Source of the DNA: Distichodus sexfasciatus
Lineage: Eukaryota; Chordata; Actinopteri; Characiformes; Distichodontidae
Assembly: GCA_032718565.1 (NCBI GenBank)
Contig: JAVGVS010000008.1
Location: 744,001 to 808,000, forward strand
Length of the DNA stretch: 64,000 nucleotides
Direction: 5' to 3'
Shown in pieces: positions 12,410 to 24,200 of this stretch. The notes beneath the pieces are model-generated. The model was given only the letters and a program-made list of their open reading frames with translations, was not told the origin of the DNA and ran no database searches. Both the position numbers and the translations under genes were made by a program. Position 1 is the stretch's first letter, and every line of letters starts with the position of its first letter.

Positions 12410-14750
12410 GCATATTAAAAATAATTCCTTATTGTTTTCTTTTGCAGCCAGTGCTTTGAATACATTCAAATATAGCTTAAATGCTGTATATAGTGTCCTA
12501 AATAATCTTATTATTATAGACAAATTTGGAGATGATTGATAGTACCTCCAAATTATGACATTCTGGTGACCAGAACAAAGCTCTGACTTAATGTAGGTCT
12601 TTGCTTTAGCCTTTAGGGGAAACGGGGTAAAGCAGCTGGGCTATTGTAGTGGTGAAAGTTTCCAGATGTTTCCAGCTATGTTGAAGCAGATTTATCCAAG
12701 ATGCACATTATCACTCTATACTTAGACGTCATTTAAGACTTCACCCTCAGCTGTTCTGCTCAGACTGTCTGGACAATATTCTCCTTTCTTTGTCCTATAT
12801 AAACCAGACAATGTCCAAATAATTTTTCACCATGTGGAATGTGTGGCTTTGACATCTTTACTTGGGTGGTTTGAATTCCAGCACTTGATGGATTTGCCAA
12901 AAAACTGTATTTGTTTAAATTATATGGGTTGTTTGGCCATAGTGAAACAAATTTTGCAGCTAACAACTTACGAGAAAAAATTTAACTCCCCCAAGCAATA
13001 CAGACATTGCTTTTAAGGTTTAAAAATAGGATTGTCATCCATAATTTAGGCTGTTCTTCCACTTGTTTTGTGTTGCATTAAAAGATTATGGTGTAGCTTG
13101 TAAAACATTCTCTTTTTGTCAGTCAACTCCAAGACAACAAACTTATTTTCATCTGCATTTATCAGTGTTTCTTGAATATTTGCTCACAGATTTTTTGGAT
13201 CTGAACGTGCAGTCTGTTAATTTCCTTAGATAAAGCCTCTGTCTGTGGCAACAGAAATAATTGTCAAATAATTCAACACATCCCCAGGGTTTAAAACCCT
13301 CCCTGATCTTCACAATCCCAATCATGATGCTTGGCACGCTGTTGTGTACATTGTATAAACCACTATGAATGCCAGAAAGTATTATGAACTTGCTGTTAAA
13401 CAGTCTGATTAATAGTTTTCACTGTTACAACTACATGCTTTGAACAACACTAATAGCTTATTTCCATCATAATGAAAGTTCAGCTCCCAAGGCCAGTTTC
13501 CCACACATAGATTAGTCTTAGTCTTAACCTTGGCTAAGCAACATTGCTAATTTCAGTTTTCCACTGAACATCCTGAAATGGTCCAGCATCACTGTCCAAA
13601 CAATGGCAGAGTTATGCAGGAATTTCATATTTATGACCTTATGCATTTCAGTGAAAGACTCTGCATCTTTTAAAGTACTAAGATAAATTCAACATCTAGC
13701 CTTATCTCAACAGATTTATTGCCATTTTATCTACAGACATGGACTCCGTACAAACACCGTACTCTCTGAGTAAGTTTCCAAATAGCATTTGGATTTGGGA
13801 TTGTGAGAATGCATGTGAACACATTTCTACTTTTATGCATTTGTATCTCTAGCACTTTAAGAACTCGTATGAAATACGTGCCAAGTATCGCTTTAATTTT
13901 GCATTGCAAACCATTGGGAAATTGTACAATTTTCATGAAGGTAGAAACCATTAAAAGCATAATGGAATTGTTTGTGTGGTAATTTCCCCCTGAAATCTCT
14001 TATTAGTAAGAAAGATTTGACTGTATAATATTCCAGTAGAAACTACTCGATACCGCCATCAGCAGTAGATAAGCATGAAATCCCACAGGAAAAGCATGAA
14101 AGTCTGACAGGAACCACTAAAGCCAATTAAAATATCATTTTCATTCAGCAGTGTGTTTTTCTCTGAAATTATTTACAGTTGAGGTATGTTTGGCTGTAAA
14201 CCATTAGGGAAATATGCATTTCCAGTAGGCACTACTACGAAACCATTACATTATCAACAGGGTATTTTCCCCTTGAAATTTTGTATTAGTGAGAAGAATT
14301 TGACTATTATATTCCGGTAGAAAATTCCAGTAGGAACCATAAGAAAACATTAGGCTTAATGGCATTTTCAGTTGCCCTGAAATCTTGTGCAAGTGAGAAA
14401 GAACCATGAGGGAAACATTTACATTTTTGTAATGGTTCCCTAATGAGAACTATTTAGGAAGAACCATTCCTCGATTTAGGAAAACGTTCACGATTTAGGA
14501 ATGTTCCTTAGAATGAACATCTCAGTTTGTCCTAGTGATTTCCTAATAGTCCTGCTGTAAACCATTAGGAATCCAGTGGTAACCATAGAATTCTAGTAGG
14601 AACTACAAGTTTCCAGTCAGGGTTCTGCATTATACCATTAGGAAACCGTTTGGAAAATATGGAATTCCATTAGGAACTCCTAGAAACCATTAAATGCATA
14701 ATTTCCCCAAGATTTCCTGTAGCAGTTAGGATGACGAAAGTTGGTGTGTG
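12410..14750. other. tg-ccn4 intergenic region
   Basis: AT-rich DNA without a supportable exon on either strand. It holds a fragment (about 13491-13575) related to the fold-back element at 8163, sharing the opening GGCCAGTTT and the ATTAGTCTTAGTC type of repeat, and the degenerate repeat block described separately at 13976-14705. Confidence 0.6.
13976..14705. repeat. Degenerate repeat field upstream of ccn4
   Basis: Recurring short phrases (ACCATTAGGAA, TTCCAGTAGGAAC, TTCCCCCTGAAAT, ATTAGTGAGAAG) recur with substitutions. A longer unit recurs at roughly 13983-14045 and 14264-14325, and a shorter piece near 14379, implying an old tandem or segmental amplification with a period near 280 bp. 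It ends about 60 bp before the GC-rich ccn4 promoter. Confidence 0.6.
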
Positions 14751-14759
14751 GGGATGTGG

Positions 14760-15013
14760 CTGAAGCTCGGAGTGTGTAAACCGATCCTCTCTCACTCACA
14801 CCAAGCCGCTCGCACGCGGTCCGAGGGGAAAAAATGATCCGTGTCCTCGCGCTCGGGCGCTGACGTCACGGCGGCTCCGGTAAGACAGACTGAGCGTGTT
14901 GTCAATGTGGCAGTTCGCGGCTCTTGTGTGCCCCGGGAGGACGATGATGGTGTGTCAGAACGGAGATTAACGATTAATTTCGGTCTCCATGTGTTTCACG
15001 CGGGACGGTAGTG
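14760..15013 (+). promoter_or_regulatory. ccn4: ccn4 promoter and 5' UTR with consensus CRE
   Basis: GC content and CpG density rise sharply here against AT-rich flanks. A perfect palindromic cAMP-response element TGACGTCA lies at 14861-14868, about 145 bases before the ccn4 ATG at 15014. No TATA box is evident. The CRE suggests CREB/ATF input. Human CCN4 is known as a Wnt/beta-catenin and CREB-linked gene; that the fish site works the same way is inference. Confidence 0.6.
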
Positions 15014-15199
15014 ATGCGGCTCGTGACCTGGATTGTGCTGCTGGTCGGTGGGATGCATCAGGTGAGACGCAAACAAAACAACACAAACACACACAACACA
15101 CAGCAGGCGTGTAAAACGGTTTGTACGACATGTCACGTGGGGGGGCCATAACGCCACAGTTCGGCCTGAGAAATAGAAATCACCTTTTACTTAGGTTTG

Positions 15200-15269
<70 letters not shown>

Positions 15270-17454
15270 TTATGACACGATCAGTGGTATTAAATGAACA
15301 TAGTAAATTCACTAAGTCAATTAATTCAGTTCAATTAATTCATGATACTACCAATGGTGTTACTGTTACATTTATGAATTAACACTCAATTCCGGTTCCG
15401 GTGTGTTGAAATTGTTCTTAAGTAAAAGCATTTCGTAATTTTCTCAAAAGCTACTCAAATCTGAGCTACCTTTTTAACCGTTGATATGTATTGAATAAAT
15501 ATTCTGCGTTGTTTCTCTAGTGCACTGTTTATTTCTTTCTTTGTCAGTAAAGTGATGTTTTTGGTCTCTCTAAAATGATGTGGCTACTGTGGGGACTAAT
15601 TATCAAACCTTTGAATATTAGTTCAACTTAAAACTACTGCTTAGAACTACTTAATTACAGTAACTTGGGTAGTTGTAATTCGTTACTTCCACCCATGATA
15701 TTACGCACTCGACAGTATATACACACGCACGCGCACACACCTGTTTCAATTATTTCTGGTTCTTCAGTCACTTATGTAATTTTCTATAAAATCATTTAAA
15801 ATCTATTTCAGCAGACTTTAGTTGGTTGTTGAGTCTGACTATTGTTGCGTCTGACTATTTTGTTGCAGAATGCGTTTTCGACGCTTTCTGTCTGCGCCAC
15901 TAATGTACAGGTCCTGTCCCAAAATTCCAGCCCTGCGCCTCTCGCGACCACAGATTTGGACCCGTACAGCCGCACGCAGTTGTGCAAAATGGCGTCAAGT
16001 GCCCCAGGCGCTGATAGCAATAACCCGGCGTCAGCGCGTGATAACGCAGACGGCTGCGGGTGCTGCAGGCGTGCGCGCGTCAGGCAGGAAGACACGTGCA
16101 ACCGGAAACTGGTGCTGCGACTTACACAAAGGCCTCTACCGACTACAGCGCGAATAAGCCTAGGTACGAAAAAAGGGTGTGTGCATATGGGGTGGATCCA
16201 CATGCTAACCAACGCATTCGACAAATAACACTTTGCGGATGCGCTGCAGCATTACAGTATAAGCAAAGTTTTTCCATTTCCGTTAGGTGTCTGGAAGGTA
16301 CACATTTCAAAGGCCATTTCTTCATCCGTTACACCTTTTTATTTCTTTTTCTTAAATCACGTTTCTAAATCGTGGTTACTTTGAATTCTTCGAAAATATA
16401 ATTGTTTTTCTTGCCAAAGCAACATATATTTTGTATATATCTATACAAGTTGTGACAACATTTTCTATTAAATATAGTGGAAATGACATCAAGATGATAC
16501 ATGGTTTATCTAACCCTAACCCTAGTTTTTCTTTTTCATCAAGTTCTGAAAGGTGCATTTCACAGGCCATTTCATCATCAGATTTTTTAGAAATCATATA
16601 GATTTCAGTTTTTCTAATAAGAAGTGGAAATAAGAGGAAGATCAGACGGAATATATGTAATATTTATGTAATGGCAATTAAACTGACTATTTTTTTACTG
16701 TGTCTGGGAGAGTGCCTTTTTAAGTTTCAAGCCCTGTTAGTTCTATATTGAATTGGACATTTTTTAAATCATATTTGCTGAGGTTGCACGATACGATACC
16801 AGTGATATCGGGTATGGGGCGATACTTCCGTTAATATACTCATACTAAATGCTCGTAAATAATTGCAGAATTACCTTTCCGATACCGCCGATGGTATTTC
16901 ACTACAACAAACTGGTCGTGGTCGGCGAATGTTGATACTGTTGTCTAACGGCCCAATGTCTAGGGTGAACAACGATCCAAGAAACTTTCCAGTTCAGAGG
17001 TCCTGCCCACAAGCTCGTATTGAAATCCAGGCCTCAGATGCGTGACTACAATGTTAAACCAATCTTTGACTTCAAGTACCAACTAGTTTGTTCTTTTCCA
17101 GTCACCAATACTTCTCTCTCTCTCAATCCATGGGGATTTTTTTATGCGCAGATAGTCAGCCCCAGCATTTCACTAGCAGCTTTATAGTTAAAATTGGGCA
17201 AATGCATTGACTCGTCCCGGTGAGGAAAATAAATAAGCATAAAAATCCTGCTGTATCCTATAGACAGTAATTACTTGCGTTGATAGAAGCGAATAAGCGG
17301 CATCCTAAACTTCCAGACTCAAGGAAGATGCTACAATATTTATATGACCTAGAGTTCGAACATAGAATTTCCGCCGCTTTTTGTAACTAGCAATAAGCGC
17401 TGAAAGTCTTTGGAAGTGGTTTTGATCCACTCTCAGCGCCAAAGTTTGGTGGAC

Positions 17455-17500
<46 letters not shown>

Positions 17501-19733
17501 CGCAGCGCTCAGAGTGCTTCCAGTTGAAATCTGTTCAGCTTCTAGAACAGCGCTTTGCTCGTCAACATCGCTTCTCTTTTGCTAGCCAGTCAAAATTGAG
17601 GAAGCGTTAGTCATAATGTAAATATAAGCCAGGCTCCTAACTTCTTTCTTTTGTCTGAATGTGTCAACATAATAAGTTTTGCTGACTTTTAAGTTGCCTG
17701 TGTTAATTATGCAGTACATTTCATTTCATTTATCTGCTTATATTTACATTTTGTCTAATGTGATGACACTTTTTTGTTACAACCAGAAAGATCTGTTTAT
17801 TTTTGGTGTGGAATAGCCTTGTGTTGATGATTTGATATTTAGCCTTATTAACATCTGCAAAGGAGAAAATAAAATCTGCCTCCCAATTAATTACATCTAA
17901 GAATCTAAGAATTATCGGTATCGGCAAGTACACAAATAAAAATACTCAAACTCGTATCGGTTTGTAAAAAAGTGGTATCGGTGCATCCCTAATATTTACC
18001 ATCTTTATAGATTATAGATTATAAGGTTTATTAGTAAACAACACATTTAATCCTTTATTTATTTAGAAGCATTATGCTTGTTTTATTTGTATATCTCCAT
18101 TAATAATAGAGCCTCTGAAAATGCTTGCAAGAATATATTTGGATTCTGCGTCCTCAAACTTTGTTGCTTGATGTGTGCACTTAGTTTTTACAGATTTGCT
18201 CATTAAATATATGTTGAATGAGAAACACATTTTCTTGGCGATGTAATTAGAAAGCTAACTGAATTCATTGTGCTGACAATTAAATACATATAGTACCTAA
18301 AACCTCATTAACCCATATTACCTCTGTACAAGTCAATTTCTTGCCATCCTTGCATTTTTCCCCTCAGGAATGTCTCTTAGTGTCTCTAGTAAAATGACTG
18401 CTGCATGTGTCTGTGTTTCAGATATGGTGGGTATAGGATGCGAGTATGACGGTGTGATCTACCGTAATGGGCAGAGTTTTCAGCCCAACTGTAAGTACCG
18501 CTGCCTGTGTGTGAATGGGGCGATTGGGTGCGTGTCTCTGTGCACCGACTCACTGCCACCTCGGGGCTGGTGCCAGAAGCCCAAGAAGGTGAAGATTCCT
18601 GGACGTTGTTGTGAGCACTGGATCTGTGAAGAGTCTAGAAGGCCACGCAAGGCCAGCCCCAGGCATGTGCTGGAGGGTGAGGACCGTCTTAGTGACAGAA
18701 AGATCACAGTTAAAAATTTACTAGGGACAATATGATAAAAGATTTTTAGGATCAGTGGCGATTTTGATAAGAGAATTTAAAATCTGATAATATATTGACA
18801 CGTTTTTCCCAAAAACACAAAAAAATAAACCAAGATTTTTCTTGGTGTTATATATAGTTCTTTAGGAGTCTTCACTTCAAGGATCCATTCTCTGTCTTTA
18901 TGCTTCTGTTTTGTCATTGGTCAGCCATTATAAATATTGACATAGATTCATTTGTAAACAGCTCATATAACACCATTTATCAGATGGGCTAAATAATAAC
19001 ATGCTCTTTGTCTTACTGGTTTCACCTCTAAGAGTGAGAATGTTTCTTGCTTCTCATGTGCAAAGTCACACTTGTCTCAAATGGAAAACTGAATACAGAG
19101 AATCTAAACATCTAATATAGTGCATTTATTCTCCAGTTGCCCCAAGCAACAATGAGCTATGGCATAAAAACTGCATTACTGAGACTACCCCATGGAGCCC
19201 TTGCTCAAAGACCTGTGGACGGGGTGTGTCCATGCGGATCTCTAATGAAAATGTCCAGTGTGAAATGGAAAAAGAAACTCGACTGTGCAACCTCCGACCC
19301 TGCGAGGTGGACATCACCAAACACTTTCGGGTGAGGAGTTGTGTAATTTATTGATTTGCTTGTTCGTGTAAATGAATGGAATGTAATTATGAACATTTTC
19401 ATATTGCTAACTGTCATCACTGCTGTATTCCAGCCAGGAAAGAAGTGCCTGAACATCTACCGTGAGCGTGACTTTCAGAACTTCACCATCTCCGGCTGTG
19501 TCAGTAAGAAGCCCTACTGGCCCAAGTACTGTGGAGTGTGTTCTGATGAGCGCTGCTGCATCCCCTACAAGTCCAAGACTATTGAAGTGGAGTTTGTCTG
19601 TCCGAATGGGTCGGGCTTCACTTGGAAGTACATGTGGATTAACGCCTGCTTCTGCAACCTCTCGTGTAGAAACCCCAATGATATCTTTGCTGATTTGGAG
19701 CCCTACTTTGAGCACAGTGAGATCATGAATTGA
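15014..19733 (+). CDS. ccn4: Cellular communication network factor 4 (WISP1); IGFBP exon disrupted
   Basis: CCN4 is a secreted matricellular protein that modulates cell growth and matrix signalling. Exons: 15014-15061 (signal peptide MRLVTWIVLLVGG), 15869 to about 16163 (IGFBP module, scrambled; see separate entry), 18422-18676 (VWC: GCEYDGVIYRNGQSFQPNC through RCCEHWIC), 19137-19330 (TSP1: WSPCSKTCGRGVSMRIS, LCNLRPC), 19434-19733 (cystine-knot CT: KYCGVCSDERCCIPYKSKT, ACFCNLSCRNPNDIF, ending SEIMN, stop TGA). Junctions of exons 3-5 are canonical and phase-consistent. Assignment to CCN4 rather than CCN1, 2, 5 or 6 rests on the NPNDIFADLE C-terminus, the VWC sequence and the position between tg/sla and ndrg1. 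Intron 1 has a long (TA)n run and intron 2 a hAT-like element. Confidence 0.9.
15202..15269. repeat. (TA)n microsatellite
   Basis: About 68 bases of TA dinucleotide in ccn4 intron 1, 140 bases after the exon 1 donor. Such a tract is prone to slippage and to assembly error. Confidence 0.95.
15869..16163 (+). other. ccn4: ccn4 exon 2 (IGFBP module) with scrambled reading frame
   Basis: In the frame set by exon 1 this exon reads NAFSTLSVCATN...PYSRTQLCK and then leaves the expected CKWPCxCP pattern. Conserved pieces appear in all three frames: PYSRTQLCK and DGCGCC in frame 1; a CAKW-like start and NWCCDLHKGLY in frame 2; CARQAG and DYSANKPRYEK in frame 3. At least five small indels within about 230 bases are needed to explain this. 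Frame 1 nevertheless stays open and, with the donor AG|GTACGA at 16163/16164, joins exon 3 in phase. The family's usual exon end (after GVCA, here VCAY near 16189) has no GT at the expected place. Either the assembly has indel errors in a GC-rich exon or the IGFBP module is really lost. The donor choice is uncertain. Confidence 0.7.
16779..17991. mobile_element. hAT-like non-autonomous element with 8-bp target duplication (ccn4 intron 2)
   Basis: The left end TGAGGTTGCACGATACGATA and the right end, whose inverse reads TAGGGATGCACCGATACCAC, are imperfect inverted repeats. They are flanked by ATATTTGC (16771-16778) and ATATTTAC (17992-17999), an 8-bp duplication with one mismatch. The 1.2-kb interior has no intact transposase frame. 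It contains a (TTTA)n run at 17455-17497 and several GGTATCGG motifs. Confidence 0.65.
17455..17497. repeat. (TTTA)n microsatellite
   Basis: About ten TTTA units inside the hAT-like element of ccn4 intron 2. Confidence 0.95.
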
Positions 19734-20618
19734 GAAGAACTATGATATTAATAGAGATCCTCCACTTTACACTTCACTTTATGAAGTGCTCCACTGGGGA
19801 CAGTGTTGGTGTGACTGATGATCTAGTTGATGTGAATGTGTGTGTTCAGGGATTATGTGCACAATGTGCAATCTGGAGGATTTTCTGCAGCATCTTGGAA
19901 TTCACTCTGCTGAACTGTGTAGAGAACCACATGGTGAATGAATTTGATATTAGATAAGAAAATATTCACATTCTATTTTTCAAGTTTCCATACTTCTCTA
20001 AAATCAGTTATACTTGTCAGCTCTTTGGATTGCATTTGGCAAAAAGATAGAAATGTTGATGTTCTTCAAAATCTGAAGTTCCTGAGTAAGCAGAGCATCT
20101 GAAGATAATTTTTGCTTGATTAAGTGATTGCAAAGTGTCGCTGCAGATTGAAGTGATAATGCTGTTGCAATAAGGAAGTGTGCTTTGATAGCAAATGTAC
20201 ATGAGCTATTTTTATATTACTGATGTATGAATATAGTTCTTGAAAATCACACCCATTAAGCACAGTTTTGTTCATGAGAGACGTAGTCCATTCACTAGTA
20301 ATATTTCATGCTTTTGTTTATTGCTACATTTGTACATCTTTCTTTAATAATCCATTTATATTATAATGCACAAAAGAGCACTTTCTGAAACCTCAAATAA
20401 TCATGCTTTGTACATATATTGTGTTAGTGTGTTATTTTCAGAGGAGAGGAAAGGACGGGCATTCTTGTTGATGTATGTGAAAAGGATCTTATTTTAACAT
20501 TTTACTCAGATGTAAGAAAATGCTATTTGTATTTTTTACAACAAAGCTATATGTTAATAATGTGTTTCCCCAGGAGTGTTTTGTACAATGAAGCTTTAAA
20601 TTATTTACTGCATTCAGT

Positions 20619-20624
20619 AATAAA
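20619..20624 (+). terminator. ccn4: ccn4 proximal polyadenylation signal
   Basis: AATAAA lies 886 bases after the ccn4 stop codon. The intervening sequence is AT-rich with no exon-like features, consistent with a long 3' UTR. A second AATAAA is at 21058-21063. Confidence 0.55.
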
Positions 20625-21057
20625 ATGGACATCACAACGGGGGTTAACACCTCTGTGATTAAAAAGGCAATCTAGCAAAAGTATTGTGTATATTTTGATA
20701 TATATCACCATGCTGTTTTCAGCAGCTTAATGCTTTTTTAAGAAGTGTCTTGATCTTTAACTTGTGCACAGACGTGGGTTTCTTTTGGTATACATGCAGA
20801 TGTTACAGTAATCCCTATGTAAAGAGCAAATATTGTGTTAAAATTGTCTGTAGATAAGTACAGTATATGAAATATTTGGTGCTGCACTACTATTTGAATT
20901 ACCATTTGAAGAGAGATAAAAGAAGTTATATCGTCCACATCAATACATATTTATACAACCAAACATATTCACTCTTTAGTAGTGTATTATACATATAACT
21001 ATATGCATTCATCATATATTCTTTCATTAAAAAAGGTATTATACTTAACTAATGCAA

Positions 21058-21063
21058 AATAAA
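21058..21063 (+). terminator. ccn4: ccn4 distal polyadenylation signal candidate
   Basis: A second + strand AATAAA. It sits only about 40 bases from the minus-strand AATAAA at 21104-21099 that probably ends ndrg1, so ccn4 and ndrg1 transcripts would meet or overlap at their 3' ends. Confidence 0.4.
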
Positions 21064-21098
21064 ACCTGAAATACCATCTCTTTGCAACCCACATGCGG

Positions 21099-21104
21099 TT
21101 TATT
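21099..21104 (-). terminator. ndrg1: ndrg1 polyadenylation signal candidate
   Basis: TTTATT on the + strand gives AATAAA on the minus strand, about 125 bases after the ndrg1 stop codon at 21228. Confidence 0.55.
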
Positions 21105-21227
21105 CTCCCTTCCCTAATCCTGTCCATTGAGATACCGTAAATTCCTCCTGATCTGATATGAGTGGTTGCTATGTTCTAGTCTCCAGTGCAAACAGTGCAG
21201 TAGGGTCAGGGGTGAGAGGTCAGGCCT

Positions 21228-24200
21228 TTAGCAGGACACCTCGGCTGAACGGCTGGTCCCTGGCAGAGCTGACTCGGTGCAGTGGTTGGAGTTGCTCTCC
21301 ATGGAGACATCAGTGTGGGAGCGAACACGGCGGTCCTCGTTGGTGTGAGTGCGGCTACGGTTTCGCTCCATAGACGAGACGCTAGTGCCAGAGGTGGTGC
21401 GAGAGCGGGACAGGCGAGTCATTCCTGCGGAGGGCACTGAGAGGGAGGAAAAAGAGAGAGGCAATGTGAAGAAACATTTAAGATTATAATCCCTATTGTA
21501 AACCATTGCTTACAGATGTCAATTACATTTATATCACAGATATGTATTAACGCCCATGTAGACATTTATGGTTGTTATTATTAGAAGAATGAACATCACA
21601 TGTATTAATGGCCAACTCCCTCAAAAGTGGCTATGTAAAAGAAATGACTGCATTTCATTTGGGAATTTTTTAAACTGCTGACATGGAGATAATATCAAAA
21701 AGAGGGCACATGTCATCAAAAGAAGTGGTTTGGATATGATTGGATTTGAAAAAAACTGAAAAGATAAGACCCTGATATAAGATATGCAGCCAACAGCATC
21801 ACCTAATAAGATAAAAATGTTAGTTGTTTTAAATCATTGGTAAGAAAGTTGTTTGATTCAGATTGATAAAGTATAATGAGCATCTTTATACTCCATGTTA
21901 ATTAGTAAACAGCAATAAGAATATGAAATTCTATAATGTGATAAATATTGCAAGTATTTATCACATTACTTAAGAAATACACAAAACAATATTGTGATAA
22001 TTAGTTTTTATCATATTGCGTAACAGTTCCTTTACGTACTAAATAAAGGAAAAAATTGTATCAATACTTACCGTAGCCCAGTCCCTGGATGAAGTATTTA
22101 AAGGCCTCTGCCAGTTTGGCGGGCTATACGGTAAGAAAAAAGAATAAATGGTAAAGTAGATACTTACAGCACTGGTCTGGTTAAACTTATATTTAGTGTA
22201 TATTACTCTAGTCATCTAATACATACTTGATCAACCTGGGGGAGGCCTCCACAGTCAGCCATCTACATGAAGAAGAGATGAGAATGTACTGTTACTCAAA
22301 ATCTTTCTGAATCAGTAGAATAATACACATTTATATGTTTTACATTTTACTTTTATGGAATTTAGCAGACAGTCTTATCCACACCAACTTTAACTTCCTA
22401 ATTACAAGACCACCTGGAGCGACTTTACTTAAGACACTTGCTCATGGGCTTAATGCTGGTCATTTTGGCTGTGTAACGGAGCTGGCTTTGGCAAGTATCC
22501 TGCCACCACCCTACATTTTATACATTTGTAGTGTTTCGACTAGTGGTGTAATAAATGGTTTGAATGTGCTTGAGATTGGAACCTCACAGACCTTGAGAAA
22601 TGTGGTCTTTGTTGGGTTCATTTTTGAGTTGCAGTCAACCTGTAAGAAAATATAAATGATGGAAAAACGACATGTGCATGCACAAAAATGTGGACACAAG
22701 TGTTTAGTTCTATATTAGTGTTTCTTAAATGTGAAGGTTTACATACCACAGCCTCGACTGCAGGAGAGCTGTCTCCTACTACCAGAAGAGCTGGACACCT
22801 GGAGAAAAATAAGACACGGTACAAGACTGTAGAATATGAGGAAAAACTTTATAGGGAATTCAGACTAATAGCACTAAAGCTCCTGTATCATTTGTAACTT
22901 ACTTTATAGTCCTCACATTACTGTTTCCACCTGGTGCAGGCCGCTCAATGTCAAGATTTCTACGGCTAAAAGACAGACAAGAAATACTAAGAGAGGGAGC
23001 TGCACTGAGCTATACAATGTCAGAGTTTTCTGATTTATGCATCTTGGTGAACTTTTGGAATAACAGCTTGGAATAAAGAACAGAGAATACTGTAAAAACA
23101 TTTGAAACAGACTGTTGGTACCTGTTGTAGGACTTGACAAACTGCTCAAGGTTTGCCTGGTTAACGTTGTGAACAATGTGATGGCGAAAAGTGGCGATTA
23201 AGTCGTGGTTGTGGTGAATTTCCTCCTGCCATAACACATGATGCAGTAAATCAATTAATTAAGTCAATACATCTCAACACTCCAGCATTGTGTAATGACA
23301 GGAAATATACAGTTTATATAATTAGACAGTTTACATTGGGACGCTTTAAGTAATTTTTCTTACCTTTCCAAAGAGGTGGGAGATGACCATATCTGGCACA
23401 GCATGGGCCCAGCCAGAGATCTGTAGAAAGTTAGTGGTTCTTTAGAAAGCAAAGTAACATACATGTAGCTTTGATCACATGCAGGATTTTATTAAAGATC
23501 AAAAGTTTATTACTTCTTTAATGAAAAGCTAGCATTAGACTAGGATGTCACCAAAAGCTTGGAGAAAAACCTGTCTGCATATAGTGGGTAAGGAGAGTAA
23601 CTGTTTTAGTCACCAAATTCCAGAGTGGCCTAAAATAATCATGTCATTCCAAAGTAATTACAGTCTCTTACCAAATGTTTTTCACATCAGAACCTAGGCT
23701 ATAGTTTGTAGAGCATGCATATTTAGATCATAATTTTAAAAACAACTTCTTTCAAATTTTTAATACTAGACACTGCACAAATGCTACAGTACCTTATGTG
23801 CTGCCCAGCCCATCCATCCTTCTGATTGAGCATTGACATTGATGAGAACAAGACCCTCAACCAGGTCAGGCTGGTTTAGCTGGAGAAGATTTATACAAAG
23901 CATTTAAGAACAGTGAAAAAATACTCAGGCCAATATCAGAACATAAAGCTACATTCAAAAACATCTTTAAAAGGCCTCCCAGTTTGAAACATCTGTTTGT
24001 TACAACATTTATGGAAAATATATATTCATACATTCAAGTAAAATAGTAATTTTGGAGTGTCACTGCACTGGAGAACTGGTGTTTGTGCTTAGGAGGACAT
24101 TCCTGTGGATTTATGGCCAGCTTTCCAATTATAATGAGCAGGATTATGCTGCCAGTATCAACACACTGCTGTGTAGCAAGAATTTAACTGAGCCATAATC

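Noticed and set aside
15808..16224. A 138-codon open frame antisense to ccn4 exon 2
   Set aside because: It is the complementary shadow of the GC-rich ccn4 exon, with no recognisable family signature or splice context.
16511..16525. Telomere-like TAACCC repeats
   Set aside because: Only two units, expected by chance in a window this size and not an interstitial telomere tract.
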